64,000 bases of DNA from Methanothrix thermoacetophila PT (lineage in GTDB: Archaea > Halobacteriota > Methanosarcinia > Methanotrichales > Methanotrichaceae), in NCBI RefSeq assembly GCF_000014945.1, contig NC_008553.1, positions 1,550,001 through 1,614,000 on the forward strand, in the 5' to 3' direction. The translations under genes were made by a program, and so were the position numbers. Of this stretch, positions 52,401 through 60,792 are shown piece by piece (position 1 is the first letter of the stretch; every line of letters starts with the position of its first letter). Under the pieces are notes generated by a model, which worked only from the letters and a program-made list of their open reading frames with translations, had not been told where the DNA came from and made no database searches.

Positions 52401-52590
52401 GATACTCGATGAGGTCTTCGGATCGCAGGATATCGAGCACAGGGAGAGGATGATAAACATGCTCAGGAGTCTAGGCGTGAGATTCCCACAGCTGTTTGCG
52501 ATAAGCCACATCAGCGATGTCCAGGGTCAGTTCGACAACACGATAGTGGTGAGCGAGGATGATATGGGAAACAGCGTTGCATATCAGTGA
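49405..52590 (+). CDS. rad50: DNA double-strand break repair ATPase Rad50
   Basis: This 1061-residue SMC-like protein partners Mre11. The N-terminal ATPase lobe has Walker A GGNGAGKSTIVEAI. Long coiled coils (about residues 160-900) are interrupted by the zinc hook CPTC (Cys539 and Cys542), which links two molecules. The C-terminal lobe has the ABC signature RFSGGEIDMIALSVR and Walker B FMILDEVFGSQD. The length is larger than the 850-900 residues common in archaea, because of long coiled coils. It is the last gene of the operon. Confidence 0.95.
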   Translation: MHLNRLVLRNFKKYRRADITFQDGLTGIIGGNGAGKSTIVEAIAWALYGSRAYTVEKLEKRLIKNVNARPEESVEVHLTLSIGKNEIVISRIMKGKSMLPDASLCINGQEVAKGMREVDAHLSKLMKISFQDFMRTFYARQKDLDNLIREGGAGKRDYLLKLLGLEDIREIGLEITKDDLREIERRINLASGALSELGDVERRIEEIRAQEASARAELIKREIALKDAENERKRAREDLERLDEKRQEHMRLKREIEHVQGYIADRERTAREERARLEGIEEKKRKLHALTSDLKRLNEIRKHLHDLEAARRDYEQLNSILKSLQIERREALRSLNELETRLDELYRCRSEMEGLREKADLYVTTQRELEELEIKRERFTSHVSSIASLDAERSALLRDYKMKADLVRELREARRSLPDLERRLSVLESLKRELEELERAKEMHRRLDELLSERDSRIERRAQLLNRLDIIHKKLSEIGDLAREERGLREREVQLETLIETLNQKRTEIESRRNLARSKMHESQSNLKRIESLGAESPCPTCERPLGDQYSRLTEKYREEIRRYRDDYETATNELRDLNERVKNAQHLRERLRASAESLGKRRSDLASLEAEQREVMLQLSEMRERISELDGEIDAIGQAEYDSKRHEEVKRSLSGYNELIDKRARLLARLENLPGLESELENTREKASALDERIFEHSRSISILDYDERAYLRARSTLSELQSSHERYGLLLQQTGEIERLEKLLEALRIRVQRLDGDMLKVEGELSELAFDPNEYDMLRAEETRLAEIESIANRLRVEIAAEDLSRSRLFEAETDLRRLHTQMAELSTRLEELGYTDASYENAKRILSDADERLRCANEEYAKMRDELRRLEWSLSGLNDDLKRKRELERKIDELNRKAQVVSVVRDLLVRFMDALLVRVRNEIAQNAARIMEEVTGKYSILKIDENFNILVDDRGTDYPIWRFSGGEIDMIALSVRIAISEYLMRSFGEESGYSFMILDEVFGSQDIEHRERMINMLRSLGVRFPQLFAISHISDVQGQFDNTIVVSEDDMGNSVAYQ

Positions 52591-52605
52591 TCCTCTGGGG
52601 AACCC

Positions 52606-52672
52606 ATCGCTTTTATCCATCTGATAACCTGCCCGAAGGGGCACTGGTCCTGTTATGCATTTCGATGAATGG
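52606..52672 (+). repeat. interspersed repeat family C, copy 4
   Basis: CGCTTTTATCCATCTGATAA and CCGAAGGGGCACTGGTCC match the first half of family C. It begins 16 bases after the rad50 stop codon. Confidence 0.55.
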
Positions 52673-52924
52673 CAGCCTCTTGAGGAGAGCATGCCAGCGG
52701 ACATCTTCAAGGCCGAAGGTGCACGCATGGTCTGAGAGGATCGGCGTGGAGCCACGCGAGATTCATATCCTCCTATGAAGCACAAGTGGGGCAGCTGCTC
52801 ATCAGCCGGCAGGCTGACGTTCAATGTGGAGCAGCTCCGCCAGCCATCCGAGATAAATTATCATCATGCTTATTCCACGATCTTGTTAAAAACAGCTCTT
52901 ACTGGTACGTCTGGGGTGATACCG

Positions 52925-53206
52925 ATGGATGATGTCGAGAGGCAGCTCAATCTGATCCTGCTCGAGATCGCCAGCCTGGAGGAGAGAATATGGGACGACA
53001 CCGAGAGGCTTCGCGAAAAAGACCGCCTCTCTCCGCAGCTCGAGGAGTACGTTCGCGGCATCATGAGCGAGCTGTCATACTGGACCGCGCTGTGCACCAC
53101 AGCCTCTGAGTCTCCGCATGTGCTCCTGAGGCGCATGGAGGTGCACCTCACGAGAGCCAGGCGTTTGGCCGAAAAGATTGAGCAGCTGAGCGCAGCATGC
53201 GACTGA
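52925..53206 (+). CDS. small helical protein of unknown function
   Basis: This 93-residue protein starts at ATG 52925 (MDDVERQLNLILLEIASLEE) with GGGGTGATACC upstream. The sequence is rich in Leu, Glu and Arg with heptad-like spacing, so it is probably a helical hairpin or coiled coil. I recognise no family. It follows rad50 by about 330 bp, and a role in repair is only a possibility. The frame extends upstream to 52775, but that part is not protein-like. Confidence 0.6.
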   Translation: MDDVERQLNLILLEIASLEERIWDDTERLREKDRLSPQLEEYVRGIMSELSYWTALCTTASESPHVLLRRMEVHLTRARRLAEKIEQLSAACD

Positions 53207-53220
53207 TCACATGCGCAGAC

Positions 53221-53514
53221 CTACAGCGCCACCCTGAGCACTGCGATATACGACAGAAGAGCAATAGAGAGTAACAGGAGATCGACCGCCCTGCCCCGCA
53301 GGCCATGCCTCATGAATGCAAAGCGAGCGCTTATCGTCACATGTATGAGAAAGAACAGCACAAGGAGGGGATCCAGTGTCGTATGGATCTGCGCCGCCTG
53401 CCGGGGGTTCATGATCACGCGCTCGTGCCAGGAGTAGCCGGTTACTATGAATATCACCATCAGAAACAGAAGGATCCATGCGCATATCCTGTTGATTCTC
53501 ACCAACATGCTCAT
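53221..53514 (-). CDS. small membrane protein with histidines in helices
   Basis: This protein of about 97 residues has three hydrophobic segments (WILLFLMVIFIVTGY, PLLVLFFLIHVTISARFAF, LLLLSIALLSYIAVL). Histidines in WHERVI, IHTTL and LIHVTI lie near helices two and three. Such an arrangement resembles small cytochrome b-like membrane proteins (DUF4405 or succinate dehydrogenase anchors), but haem binding is not shown. ATG 53514 is the most likely start. The gene converges with the plus-strand gene before it. Confidence 0.6.
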   Translation of the reverse strand: MSMLVRINRICAWILLFLMVIFIVTGYSWHERVIMNPRQAAQIHTTLDPLLVLFFLIHVTISARFAFMRHGLRGRAVDLLLLSIALLSYIAVLRVAL

Positions 53515-53668
53515 TTGACAGTACAATATGGGATAACGTATTAAAATCTGTTGATCTGGGATATTGGAGCTGGTTTTAACACGCTGTAATCGATGAATTC
53601 ATGATTAAAAGAAACCTTCTCCAGGCACCCCCACCAGATCTGATGATATTTCGAATTTATCTAGGAAT

Positions 53669-53765
53669 TCGTCTCGAAACTATTTAAGCAACGATGCGGA
53701 TCTGCATCGATCATGCGCGGAAATACAATCCACATAAATCAATACGCCTGGGAATTTTGAGACGA
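53669..53765. mobile_element. MITE-like element, family A copy 5
   Basis: The 97-bp element has ends GGAATTCGTCTCGAAAC and ATTTTGAGACGACTTC. It differs from copy 4 at 46253 at only a handful of positions. Confidence 0.78.
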
Positions 53766-53814
53766 CTTCGAGGCAAATGAAGCTGAACATCGGAAGGGGC
53801 AAGCTATGTACAGC

Positions 53815-53880
53815 TAGCATCAATCGCTCTCAGCATCTTGCAAGATTGCTGATCCGACGAATCACATGGACGAGCATGCT
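53815..53880 (+). repeat. interspersed repeat family E, copy 3
   Basis: AGCATCAATCGCTCTCAGCA and GATTGCTGATCCGACGAATC match the segment at 3765-3822, including the TGTACA upstream. Confidence 0.5.
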
Positions 53881-54197
53881 GTGTTCCAATGCTATAAGTC
53901 AATGACCAAATGTCTATTATTTACATTGACGGCAGCAACAATTTGAATGTAAACAATTCCGGCATCCCGCAGATTACTAGCAGCAGTGAGGCATGCTGAT
54001 AGAAAAGTATATATACTATTACTTCTCACAATTAAACGATTAATTATGTCGCTAGCCTCAACTGTAATGGTGAAAATCTACACCAGAATACGTTCGGGGA
54101 TATAGCGGCGCCCTTCTTTGAGCTCCACACTTAGCAGTGCATATTCATCAAACTTAATATTAATAATATTAATTAAATATAAAGGAGGTGACTGGCT

Positions 54198-54791
54198 GTG
54201 AATCGCACTACAAAGCTGCTGATGCTATCGGATATCCTCATGCTCACAGGGCTCGGGCTGATACAGCCCATACTGGCGATATTCATAAATGATGGTGTTG
54301 CGGGTGGCAGTGTCCTCTCCGCAGGAATAGCAAGCACGCTCTTCCTGGTTACAAAATCACTGGTCCAGCTGCCATTCGGGATGTACATTGACAGGGTGAA
54401 TAACAAGAGCAGGTGGCTCCTCGTAGGGACATCAATTGTGTCATGTGTGCCTGTCATGTACATGTTCATTGACAGCATATATCAGGTGTATATCGCAGAG
54501 ATCATCAACGGTGTCGGAAGCGGTCTCGCATATCCCGCCTGGGTGGCTCTGTGGAGCGCAAATGTGGAGAGGGGCAGCGAGGGGTTCGAGTGGTCTCTAT
54601 ACTCCACATCCACAGGCCTCGGGACTGCGTTCACAGCAGCAGTCGGTGCGGCCATAGCCAGCATGCTCGGATTTACTGCCACGTTCATGTTCACAAGCGT
54701 GATGTGTCTCATGGGATCCGGGATAATACTGATGCTCGACCGGGAGGAGCGGGTGGCAGTAAAATCCTTCGCGTCGGCCACTCCTGGCTGA
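54198..54791 (+). CDS. half-size MFS-type membrane protein
   Basis: This 197-residue protein has six hydrophobic segments and MFS-like loops (GMYIDRVNNKSRW after segment 2), equal to the N-terminal half of a normal transporter. No second half follows in any frame. The ribosome binding site AAAGGAGGTGA is one of the strongest in the window, seven bases before GTG 54198. This argues that the short form is expressed and may work as a dimer. The alternative is a truncated transporter gene. Confidence 0.72.
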   Translation: MNRTTKLLMLSDILMLTGLGLIQPILAIFINDGVAGGSVLSAGIASTLFLVTKSLVQLPFGMYIDRVNNKSRWLLVGTSIVSCVPVMYMFIDSIYQVYIAEIINGVGSGLAYPAWVALWSANVERGSEGFEWSLYSTSTGLGTAFTAAVGAAIASMLGFTATFMFTSVMCLMGSGIILMLDREERVAVKSFASATPG

Positions 54792-54910
54792 AACATGAGT
54801 CGTCTCCAGCCCAGCGATCGGTTCATGAGCCGATTCTGGCATCTTTCCGGATGTCCTGCTCCCATGGGATCCCAAAATTGATAAATCTTGAAGAAATCTT
54901 CACTTTGGCG

Positions 54911-57046
54911 ATGAAAGTCTGCGAGAGATGCGGTGGGCAGGGCTTCGTGGTCGTCGGTGAACGTACCTGCCCCAACTGCGATGGGACCGGGAAGACGGAG
55001 TCCATAACACTGACCGAGGCGAGGGATTCTGATATAACAAGCCTGCTCCAGGAGGGCTCAGCGAGATGCGCGGTCTGCAACGGGACGGGCAGAATACCCA
55101 TAACAGAGACGTGCGAGGCATGTGGTGGTCTCGGCAGAGAGTACAGATGTCTTGTGTGCGGGACCAGGTTGAGCTTGAAGGCAGATCTGTGCGAGAGATG
55201 CTCACGCACTCCTCTCGTGTACATCCTTGATAAGGCGTGCGACACGGCCGATCTTGTGGTCGGGAGCATATACGAGGGGAGTGTGTCCGGGCTGGCGAGC
55301 TTCGGCGCCTTTGTGGACCTGAACGAGAACATGCGCGGCCTTGCGCACAACAGGTATCTGAGGTTCAGGCCTGAGGTTGGTGAGAAGCTCTTCGTCAGGG
55401 TGAAGAACATCGCTCCGAACGGCAATATAGAGCTCGAGCCGGTCGAGCTGAAGGAGTACCATGTGATAACTGTGGAAAAGGATCTGCCGCTCACAAAGAC
55501 ATCAGATCTGCAAAAACACCTTGGAAAGATCGTGTGCATCAAGGGAGAGGTGATTCAGGTAAAGCAGACTGCTGGCCCCACAATATTCACAATCGCAGAT
55601 GATAGCGGCACCGTCTCATGCGCTGCTTTCGAGCGAGCAGGTGTTCGGGCCTATCCAGAGATTCAGGGGGATATGGTCGTCAAGGTCATCGGCGAGCCGA
55701 CGATTAGAAACAACCAGATGCAGATAGAGATCCGCTCGATGAAGCAACTCTTCGGCGGGGAGGCGACGAAGGTCAGGGAGGAGATCGAGCAGGCGATAGA
55801 CAGGAGAGCTGAGCCCTTTGACCCGCCACTGCTCATAGAGAGCGAGGTCCTGGAGAGGCTCAGGCCAAGGATGAGGGCGGTCGCCAAGGCGATTCGTAGA
55901 GCGATATTCAAGTCGAAGCCTATAGTAATAAGACATCACGCAGATGCCGATGGTATCTCAGCTGCGGTCGCGATAGAGACCGCGATACTTCCTCTGATGA
56001 AAGAGGTTGGCGGGCCGGATGCAGAGTACTATAGCTACAGGCGTGCTCCCTCAAAGGCACCATTCTACGAGCTCGAGGACGTCACAAAGGATCTCAGCTA
56101 TGCGCTTGAGGACCAGTCCAGGTACGGCCAGAAGATGCCGCTCGTAGTTCTCATCGACAACGGCTCCACGGAGGAGGACGTGCCTGCGATGAAGCACGCC
56201 CAGGTATACGGCCTGGAGATGGTTGTGGTCGATCACCACCATCCAAATGACATTGTCGATCAGTATCTCATCGCCCATGTGAATCCAGCGCACGCGGGCG
56301 GCGATTTTGGTATCACAACAGGAATGCTGGGTGTGGAGATCGCCCGGATGATCAACCCTGATGTGGAGAACAAGATCAAGCACCTTGCCGCTGTCTCTGC
56401 AGTAGGTGACAGAAGCGAGGCTCCTGAGGCGGAGAAGTACATCAAGCTCGTCGAGGACAGGTTCAGGGAGGAGGATCTCAAGAAGATCGCTCTTGCTCTC
56501 GATTATGAGGCGTTCTGGCTAAGGTTCAATGAGGGTCGCGGCCTGATAAACGATATCCTCTGCCTGGGGAGGCTGGATAGGCACCGCAGGATAGTGGATC
56601 TGCTCTGCGATCAGGCGAATGCAGCCATCGAGGATCAGCTCAGGGCGAGCATGGGCAACGTGAAGAGCACTAAGCTTCCAAATGGAGCGATAATGAATGT
56701 AATAGACGTCGAGAACTATGCGCACAAGTTCACGTTTCCTCCGCCAGGAAAGACATCCGGAGAGATCCACGACAGGATGTGCAAGAAGTACGATGGGAAG
56801 CCGGTCGTCACGATAGGATACGGCCCGGACTTCGCGGTTCTGAGGAGCAGAGGGGTGAAGATGAACATACCGCAGATCGTCAAAGAGTTGATGGAGGAGA
56901 TCCCGAACGGTGGCGTGAGCGGAGGGGGTCACCTGGTTGTAGGCTCCATCAAGTTTGTGGGCGGGATGCGGAAGGAGGTCCTGGCCAAGCTTGCCGAGAA
57001 GATCGGAAGCTGCGAGGTCGAGGAGGTCATTCCTTCTGCAGCATAA
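54911..57046 (+). CDS. DHH-family phosphoesterase with DnaJ-type zinc finger, S1 and OB domains
   Basis: This protein of about 711 residues begins with DnaJ-like CxxCxGxG repeats (CERCGGQG, CPNCDGTG, CAVCNGTG, CEACGGLG). A zinc ribbon (CLVCGTR...CERCS) follows. Next is an S1 RNA-binding domain (GSIYEGSVSGLASFGAFVDL) at about 110-180 and an OB-fold (KIVCIKGEVIQVKQTAGPTI) at about 200-280. A DHH/RecJ-like catalytic domain has RHHADADGISAA and VDHHHP, then a DHHA1 part with GGGH. It is probably an archaeal RecJ-like single-strand nuclease acting on DNA or RNA. The frame is open from 54551, but ATG 54911 starts the zinc finger. Confidence 0.87.
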   Translation: MKVCERCGGQGFVVVGERTCPNCDGTGKTESITLTEARDSDITSLLQEGSARCAVCNGTGRIPITETCEACGGLGREYRCLVCGTRLSLKADLCERCSRTPLVYILDKACDTADLVVGSIYEGSVSGLASFGAFVDLNENMRGLAHNRYLRFRPEVGEKLFVRVKNIAPNGNIELEPVELKEYHVITVEKDLPLTKTSDLQKHLGKIVCIKGEVIQVKQTAGPTIFTIADDSGTVSCAAFERAGVRAYPEIQGDMVVKVIGEPTIRNNQMQIEIRSMKQLFGGEATKVREEIEQAIDRRAEPFDPPLLIESEVLERLRPRMRAVAKAIRRAIFKSKPIVIRHHADADGISAAVAIETAILPLMKEVGGPDAEYYSYRRAPSKAPFYELEDVTKDLSYALEDQSRYGQKMPLVVLIDNGSTEEDVPAMKHAQVYGLEMVVVDHHHPNDIVDQYLIAHVNPAHAGGDFGITTGMLGVEIARMINPDVENKIKHLAAVSAVGDRSEAPEAEKYIKLVEDRFREEDLKKIALALDYEAFWLRFNEGRGLINDILCLGRLDRHRRIVDLLCDQANAAIEDQLRASMGNVKSTKLPNGAIMNVIDVENYAHKFTFPPPGKTSGEIHDRMCKKYDGKPVVTIGYGPDFAVLRSRGVKMNIPQIVKELMEEIPNGGVSGGGHLVVGSIKFVGGMRKEVLAKLAEKIGSCEVEEVIPSAA

Positions 57047-57124
57047 TTTTGTGCGGTCCGGGTTCTCCATCTGCTGTTCCCAAAATAACGTCCCTCCTAC
57101 CAGCCCTGGAAAAAAAGGCTGAGA

Positions 57125-58246
57125 TCATCCTGGCGTCAGGATGTGAACGTTCCCCACACGCACCCTCTCGAGTCCAGCTCTTTTCGCAGCGTCGAGGCAC
57201 CGCATGGCCATCGGCCTTGACGTGAACGGCATGTCTCTCATGTAGAACTGCGGGTGGAACGCGAGCAGCGTGTACGGGATTTCTGGGTTGAGCGATGCCA
57301 GGAACTCCGCTATACCTCTGACCTCCTCCTCATCGATGTATCCCGGAACCAGAAGCGTGCTCGCGATGACGAGCGGCGGCACCTCTCTCTCATCCATCAT
57401 CTCCATCGCGGCAGAGATGTTCTCCAGCGTTCTCCTGTTCGAGACCCCTGTCAGCGCCCTGTGGAGGTTCTCATCCATCGCCTTGATGTCGAACTTGATG
57501 CATCCACCGCTGTTCAGGGAGAGCTCGATCATCTCATCAAGAAGATGACGATTCATGGAGCCGTTTGTCTCCCAGCAGATCCGGAAAATCTGATCCCTTC
57601 TCGCGTCGATGGCCATCCTAGATGCCCTCAGGGCGAACGGCAGCTGCGGTGCTGGATCGCCGCCGAAGTAGCAGATGCACGAGGTTTTTTCATCAACACT
57701 CTCCACCAGCTCTTTTACATCAGTCATCCACGGGCGGAGCGTCTCAGCTCTGAACTGCCAGTTCTGGCAGTATAGGCAGTTAAATGTGCATGCATGGAAG
57801 AAGACCGCTAGGTTCCTGTAACCTATCTCCGGGCCGTTTGAGTGCGCGTACTTCGGATACCCGGCGCCCGTCCCGCCTGCGCAGACCCAGTCGCCGACGC
57901 AGTTCGTCGGAAGTGGATCATGATACCATGAGAGCTTTCCTTGTGTTGGTGTGACACCCACCATCTCTCCATCAGCATTCATCCGCAGACCACAGTATCC
58001 CATGCCGCCAGGAGGAATTCTGCACTCATTTACACATATGCTGCACCGCGCACCCTGCGGATCCCTTGGTGGCTCCTCTGGAAGCCCGTACGCAGCTCTG
58101 CTCCTCCTGTGTGCCATTATCGCAATCTCGAGAGACTCTTCCGGCTTGGATCTTATGCAGCCAAGGCATACTTTCAGCTCTCCTGAGATCATGTTTGAGG
58201 TTGCGCCACACAAAGAACAGCGTGCCATAGCATATCTGTTTACCAT
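57125..58246 (-). CDS. radical SAM protein (AmmeMemoRadiSam / PflA-like)
   Basis: This protein of about 373 residues has an N-terminal zinc ribbon (CSLCGAT...CLGC) and a second cysteine region (CSICVNECRIPPGGMGYCG). The radical SAM cluster CTFNCLYC follows near residue 155, then the SAM-binding barrel. It belongs to the group related to pyruvate formate-lyase activating enzyme, often called the AmmeMemoRadiSam system radical SAM enzyme. The substrate is not known, and the usual partner proteins are not adjacent. ATG 58246 is chosen because a TATAATATA box lies about 20 bases upstream; ATG 58228 is an alternative. Confidence 0.87.
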   Translation of the reverse strand: MVNRYAMARCSLCGATSNMISGELKVCLGCIRSKPEESLEIAIMAHRRSRAAYGLPEEPPRDPQGARCSICVNECRIPPGGMGYCGLRMNADGEMVGVTPTQGKLSWYHDPLPTNCVGDWVCAGGTGAGYPKYAHSNGPEIGYRNLAVFFHACTFNCLYCQNWQFRAETLRPWMTDVKELVESVDEKTSCICYFGGDPAPQLPFALRASRMAIDARRDQIFRICWETNGSMNRHLLDEMIELSLNSGGCIKFDIKAMDENLHRALTGVSNRRTLENISAAMEMMDEREVPPLVIASTLLVPGYIDEEEVRGIAEFLASLNPEIPYTLLAFHPQFYMRDMPFTSRPMAMRCLDAAKRAGLERVRVGNVHILTPG

Positions 58247-58443
58247 ATTAATCATCATAGTATATTATAATTGGGGCCAGCGTGCCCGCACTCCTATCAG
58301 AATATTCAGAATTCATCCTGAGAGAGACCGGCAGTGTTGTTTGCAGCGAGATCGAGTAGCTTACTAGATAGGTGTGAATTTAGCCTGCGGCCCCAGCACT
58401 GCCGCGGTTCATGGCGAATATGCACACAGAGGGTGCAGAAAAA

Positions 58444-58457
58444 ATTTTTATATTTGG
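58444..58457 (+). promoter_or_regulatory. TATA box for the gene at 58476
   Basis: AATTTTTATATTTGG lies about 25 bases before the ATG. This fits a leaderless or very short-leader transcript. Confidence 0.5.
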
Positions 58458-58475
58458 AATGAATAACATTTTTTT

Positions 58476-59060
58476 ATGGATGATCTGGTGCTGAGCTATC
58501 AGATGCTGATGAAGGCAGTGTACAATGCAACTGGTGCTCGCAGCTCTATATATCCAAATGATTATAGTTATATTGCTATACCCATGAGGTCTGTCAGAGC
58601 AGTGCTGAGCGCTTTCAGGCCGGAGCCGCAGGGCTCAGACTTATCTGGAGATATCAGCGCGAGAAGGCTCTGGTACATGTTCAGGGAGTACAATCCGCGA
58701 TGCGCATGCTCTCTCATACGCCTCTCCTCGCCCAGGTCGATGGATATCGTGGGGGTTGTGACGCTTGAGGATGTGTCATACGCTCTTCCTTCCCACAGGC
58801 TTGGGGATGAGATAATGCGGGCAGATCTGATGCTTGATGATATCGCTGAGATCACTGGAAACCTCTGGGGCATCGATACGAGATCTCCGTCAGATGCATC
58901 CGGGAAGGCACACGCTGAGACGCTCGAGGAGGATGGCGGCATAGAGATGACGCTGATAGAGCCGCAGACAAAGCAGATCTTCAAGAGGAGCTGGGGTGGC
59001 ACGTTCGGCATGGAGGACTGGCCTGTATCGAGCATAAAGGCCTTTGCCGTCTGGTTTTAA
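58476..59060 (+). CDS. conserved-looking protein of unknown function
   Basis: This 194-residue soluble protein has no recognised domain. It lacks signal peptide and membrane helices. The central part (RRLWYMFREYNPRCACSLIR and MDIVGVVTLEDVSYALPSHR) looks globular. Codon use resembles its neighbours, and a good TATA box precedes it, so it is probably a real gene. Neighbours on both sides are on the other strand and give no hint of function. Confidence 0.6.
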   Translation: MDDLVLSYQMLMKAVYNATGARSSIYPNDYSYIAIPMRSVRAVLSAFRPEPQGSDLSGDISARRLWYMFREYNPRCACSLIRLSSPRSMDIVGVVTLEDVSYALPSHRLGDEIMRADLMLDDIAEITGNLWGIDTRSPSDASGKAHAETLEEDGGIEMTLIEPQTKQIFKRSWGGTFGMEDWPVSSIKAFAVWF

Positions 59061-59209
59061 ATGGACATGGGGCATATTCTACTCTGAATTTTCAGGATGT
59101 GCCATTATCAGCGGTCTTTGGTGGTCGACTCAATCCTCTAGAAGGCACTCGGGATCTCAGATGTTTGGCGATCTAAGCGTACAACAAGATCATTCCCATC
59201 GCCACGATC

Positions 59210-60490
59210 TCAGCCGGAGAGGTAGTAGACTATAAGCGGCAGCATCAGCACGCCCATAGCATGCATTTTCCGTATTCCGGCAAGATGTGGGATGAGGCCT
59301 ATCAGCGTGGAGATGAAAAATATGAAGATGCCAAACGTTCCTGTGAAGATGAGGGCAATCAAAGCGAGTGCTCCGAGGACGATGATTGAGAGATTCTTGT
59401 AATCGATTTTTGATAGAAGAGATCCTGCGATGCAGGCGAGCCATACTGTTGATATGTACGATATAAACGCCACGGCTGTTGCGATTACTATCATCATATA
59501 CACCTGGCCTGCATCGAGATCTATGAGCTCATTTATTGCTGCAGCAGCGCCGCTTCTCGGCCTGCCTATCACCAATAGAGCCACCAGTGAGAGCACGGCG
59601 CATGATGTGTTGACGCCAGAGACTGATACAAGAAATTCTCTGGCGGCTTGATCCTCATCCTCGATCCCCCTTCCGAGCCTTGTGAGCATGGTCGCGACCG
59701 CGGGAGAGACTCCAGGGATCCAGGCGACCACGGAGCCTGCAGCTCCCCCAAGAAGAATCGATCTCATGAGTGGCACTGCTGGAAGATCAAAACCCGTATC
59801 CCTCTGCTCCGCCATCTTCGTTGACGAGAATATGCTCAGGATCAGAGAGGATGCTCCGAAGATCCCGCTCAGCAGCGGCAGAAGCACATCTGGTTCGAGT
59901 CCCAGAGGAGATGAGAGGAGGTCCTGGTTTTCAAACGCAAACATCCCCAGCAGGCCGCTCGTCACGAAGACCGAGATCGCGAACGACCTCCTCTTCAATG
60001 TTTGGTACGGCCCTGGATCGAGGTCTTGCTCTTTCAGTATCATTATGACAGCTATGCCCAGCAGGATAAGCCCGATATGCTCCATGAGGATATCGTAGTA
60101 ATTGCTGAACACCCACGAGAGATGCGGTATCAGGGAGAGCGCGACCAGGACCGATCCGGCTGAGCCTATAGCAGAGAGACGCACAGCCTCTATGCCCCTG
60201 CCTCTCAGCATGAGCCTGTGACCGGGCAGCACCGCGAGCACTGTATCAGAATCAGGCGCGCCCACGAATACCGTCGGTATGGCATCCAGGAACGTCTGGG
60301 ATATGCTGGCCGCCAGGATTATCACAGCCACATGATACGGACTGAGCCCCAGCTCCATCATCGCAGGTGCCGCTCCGAGAAGTATTGCGGCAAAGGTATT
60401 GACATGCAGTCCCGGTATCAGGCCGCTGATCACGCCAAGAAGGAATCCAAATGCTGCACAGGGCACAACACAGAGATCCATGCCGATCAC
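59210..60490 (-). CDS. TctA/DUF112-like permease
   Basis: This 426-residue integral membrane protein has about ten hydrophobic segments. The glycine-rich motifs GVISGLIPGLHVNTFAA near residue 20 and VVAWIPGVSPAVATML near residue 258 match the duplicated signature of TctA-type tripartite tricarboxylate transporters and archaeal DUF112 proteins. Neither a TctB nor a TctC partner lies nearby, as is usual for archaeal members. The substrate is unknown. The start is GTG 60490 or ATG 60481. Confidence 0.82.
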   Translation of the reverse strand: MIGMDLCVVPCAAFGFLLGVISGLIPGLHVNTFAAILLGAAPAMMELGLSPYHVAVIILAASISQTFLDAIPTVFVGAPDSDTVLAVLPGHRLMLRGRGIEAVRLSAIGSAGSVLVALSLIPHLSWVFSNYYDILMEHIGLILLGIAVIMILKEQDLDPGPYQTLKRRSFAISVFVTSGLLGMFAFENQDLLSSPLGLEPDVLLPLLSGIFGASSLILSIFSSTKMAEQRDTGFDLPAVPLMRSILLGGAAGSVVAWIPGVSPAVATMLTRLGRGIEDEDQAAREFLVSVSGVNTSCAVLSLVALLVIGRPRSGAAAAINELIDLDAGQVYMMIVIATAVAFISYISTVWLACIAGSLLSKIDYKNLSIIVLGALALIALIFTGTFGIFIFFISTLIGLIPHLAGIRKMHAMGVLMLPLIVYYLSG

Positions 60491-60792
60491 ATCATATGCA
60501 CATCACAACCGACAGAGCGTTTATGCGATCACATGACATCCAGGGCGGTGGGCTTCTGCGAATTGGTGCGCTTAACAGAGAGGCAGCCCAGCGTTGCCAG
60601 AGTGACTGCAGCTCCAGTCGTTTCACTCCAGAGTGGAGATCCGGGAATGTAAATGTCTCGGTTCAGCCATCTGATCCAATGAATGAGGGTTCACATCTCT
60701 TCCCAAAAGTTACACTCACCACCATCAGCAGGGCATGTTTTATGGATGTTACAACTTTTCAAAAGTGCCAAAACTCATCAAAACTTTCTAAT

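Larger units (their letters stand above)
53515..54197. other. 680-bp gene-free stretch
   Basis: The stretch contains family A copy 5 (53669) and family E copy 3 (53815). From about 54000 it becomes AT-rich and probably holds the promoter of the half-size MFS gene (TTAATATTAATAATATTAAT near 54157). Confidence 0.5.

Noticed and set aside
54551-54910. N-terminal extension of the DHH protein
   Set aside because: These 120 codons are another frame of the half-size MFS gene and do not look like protein; the zinc finger begins at ATG 54911.
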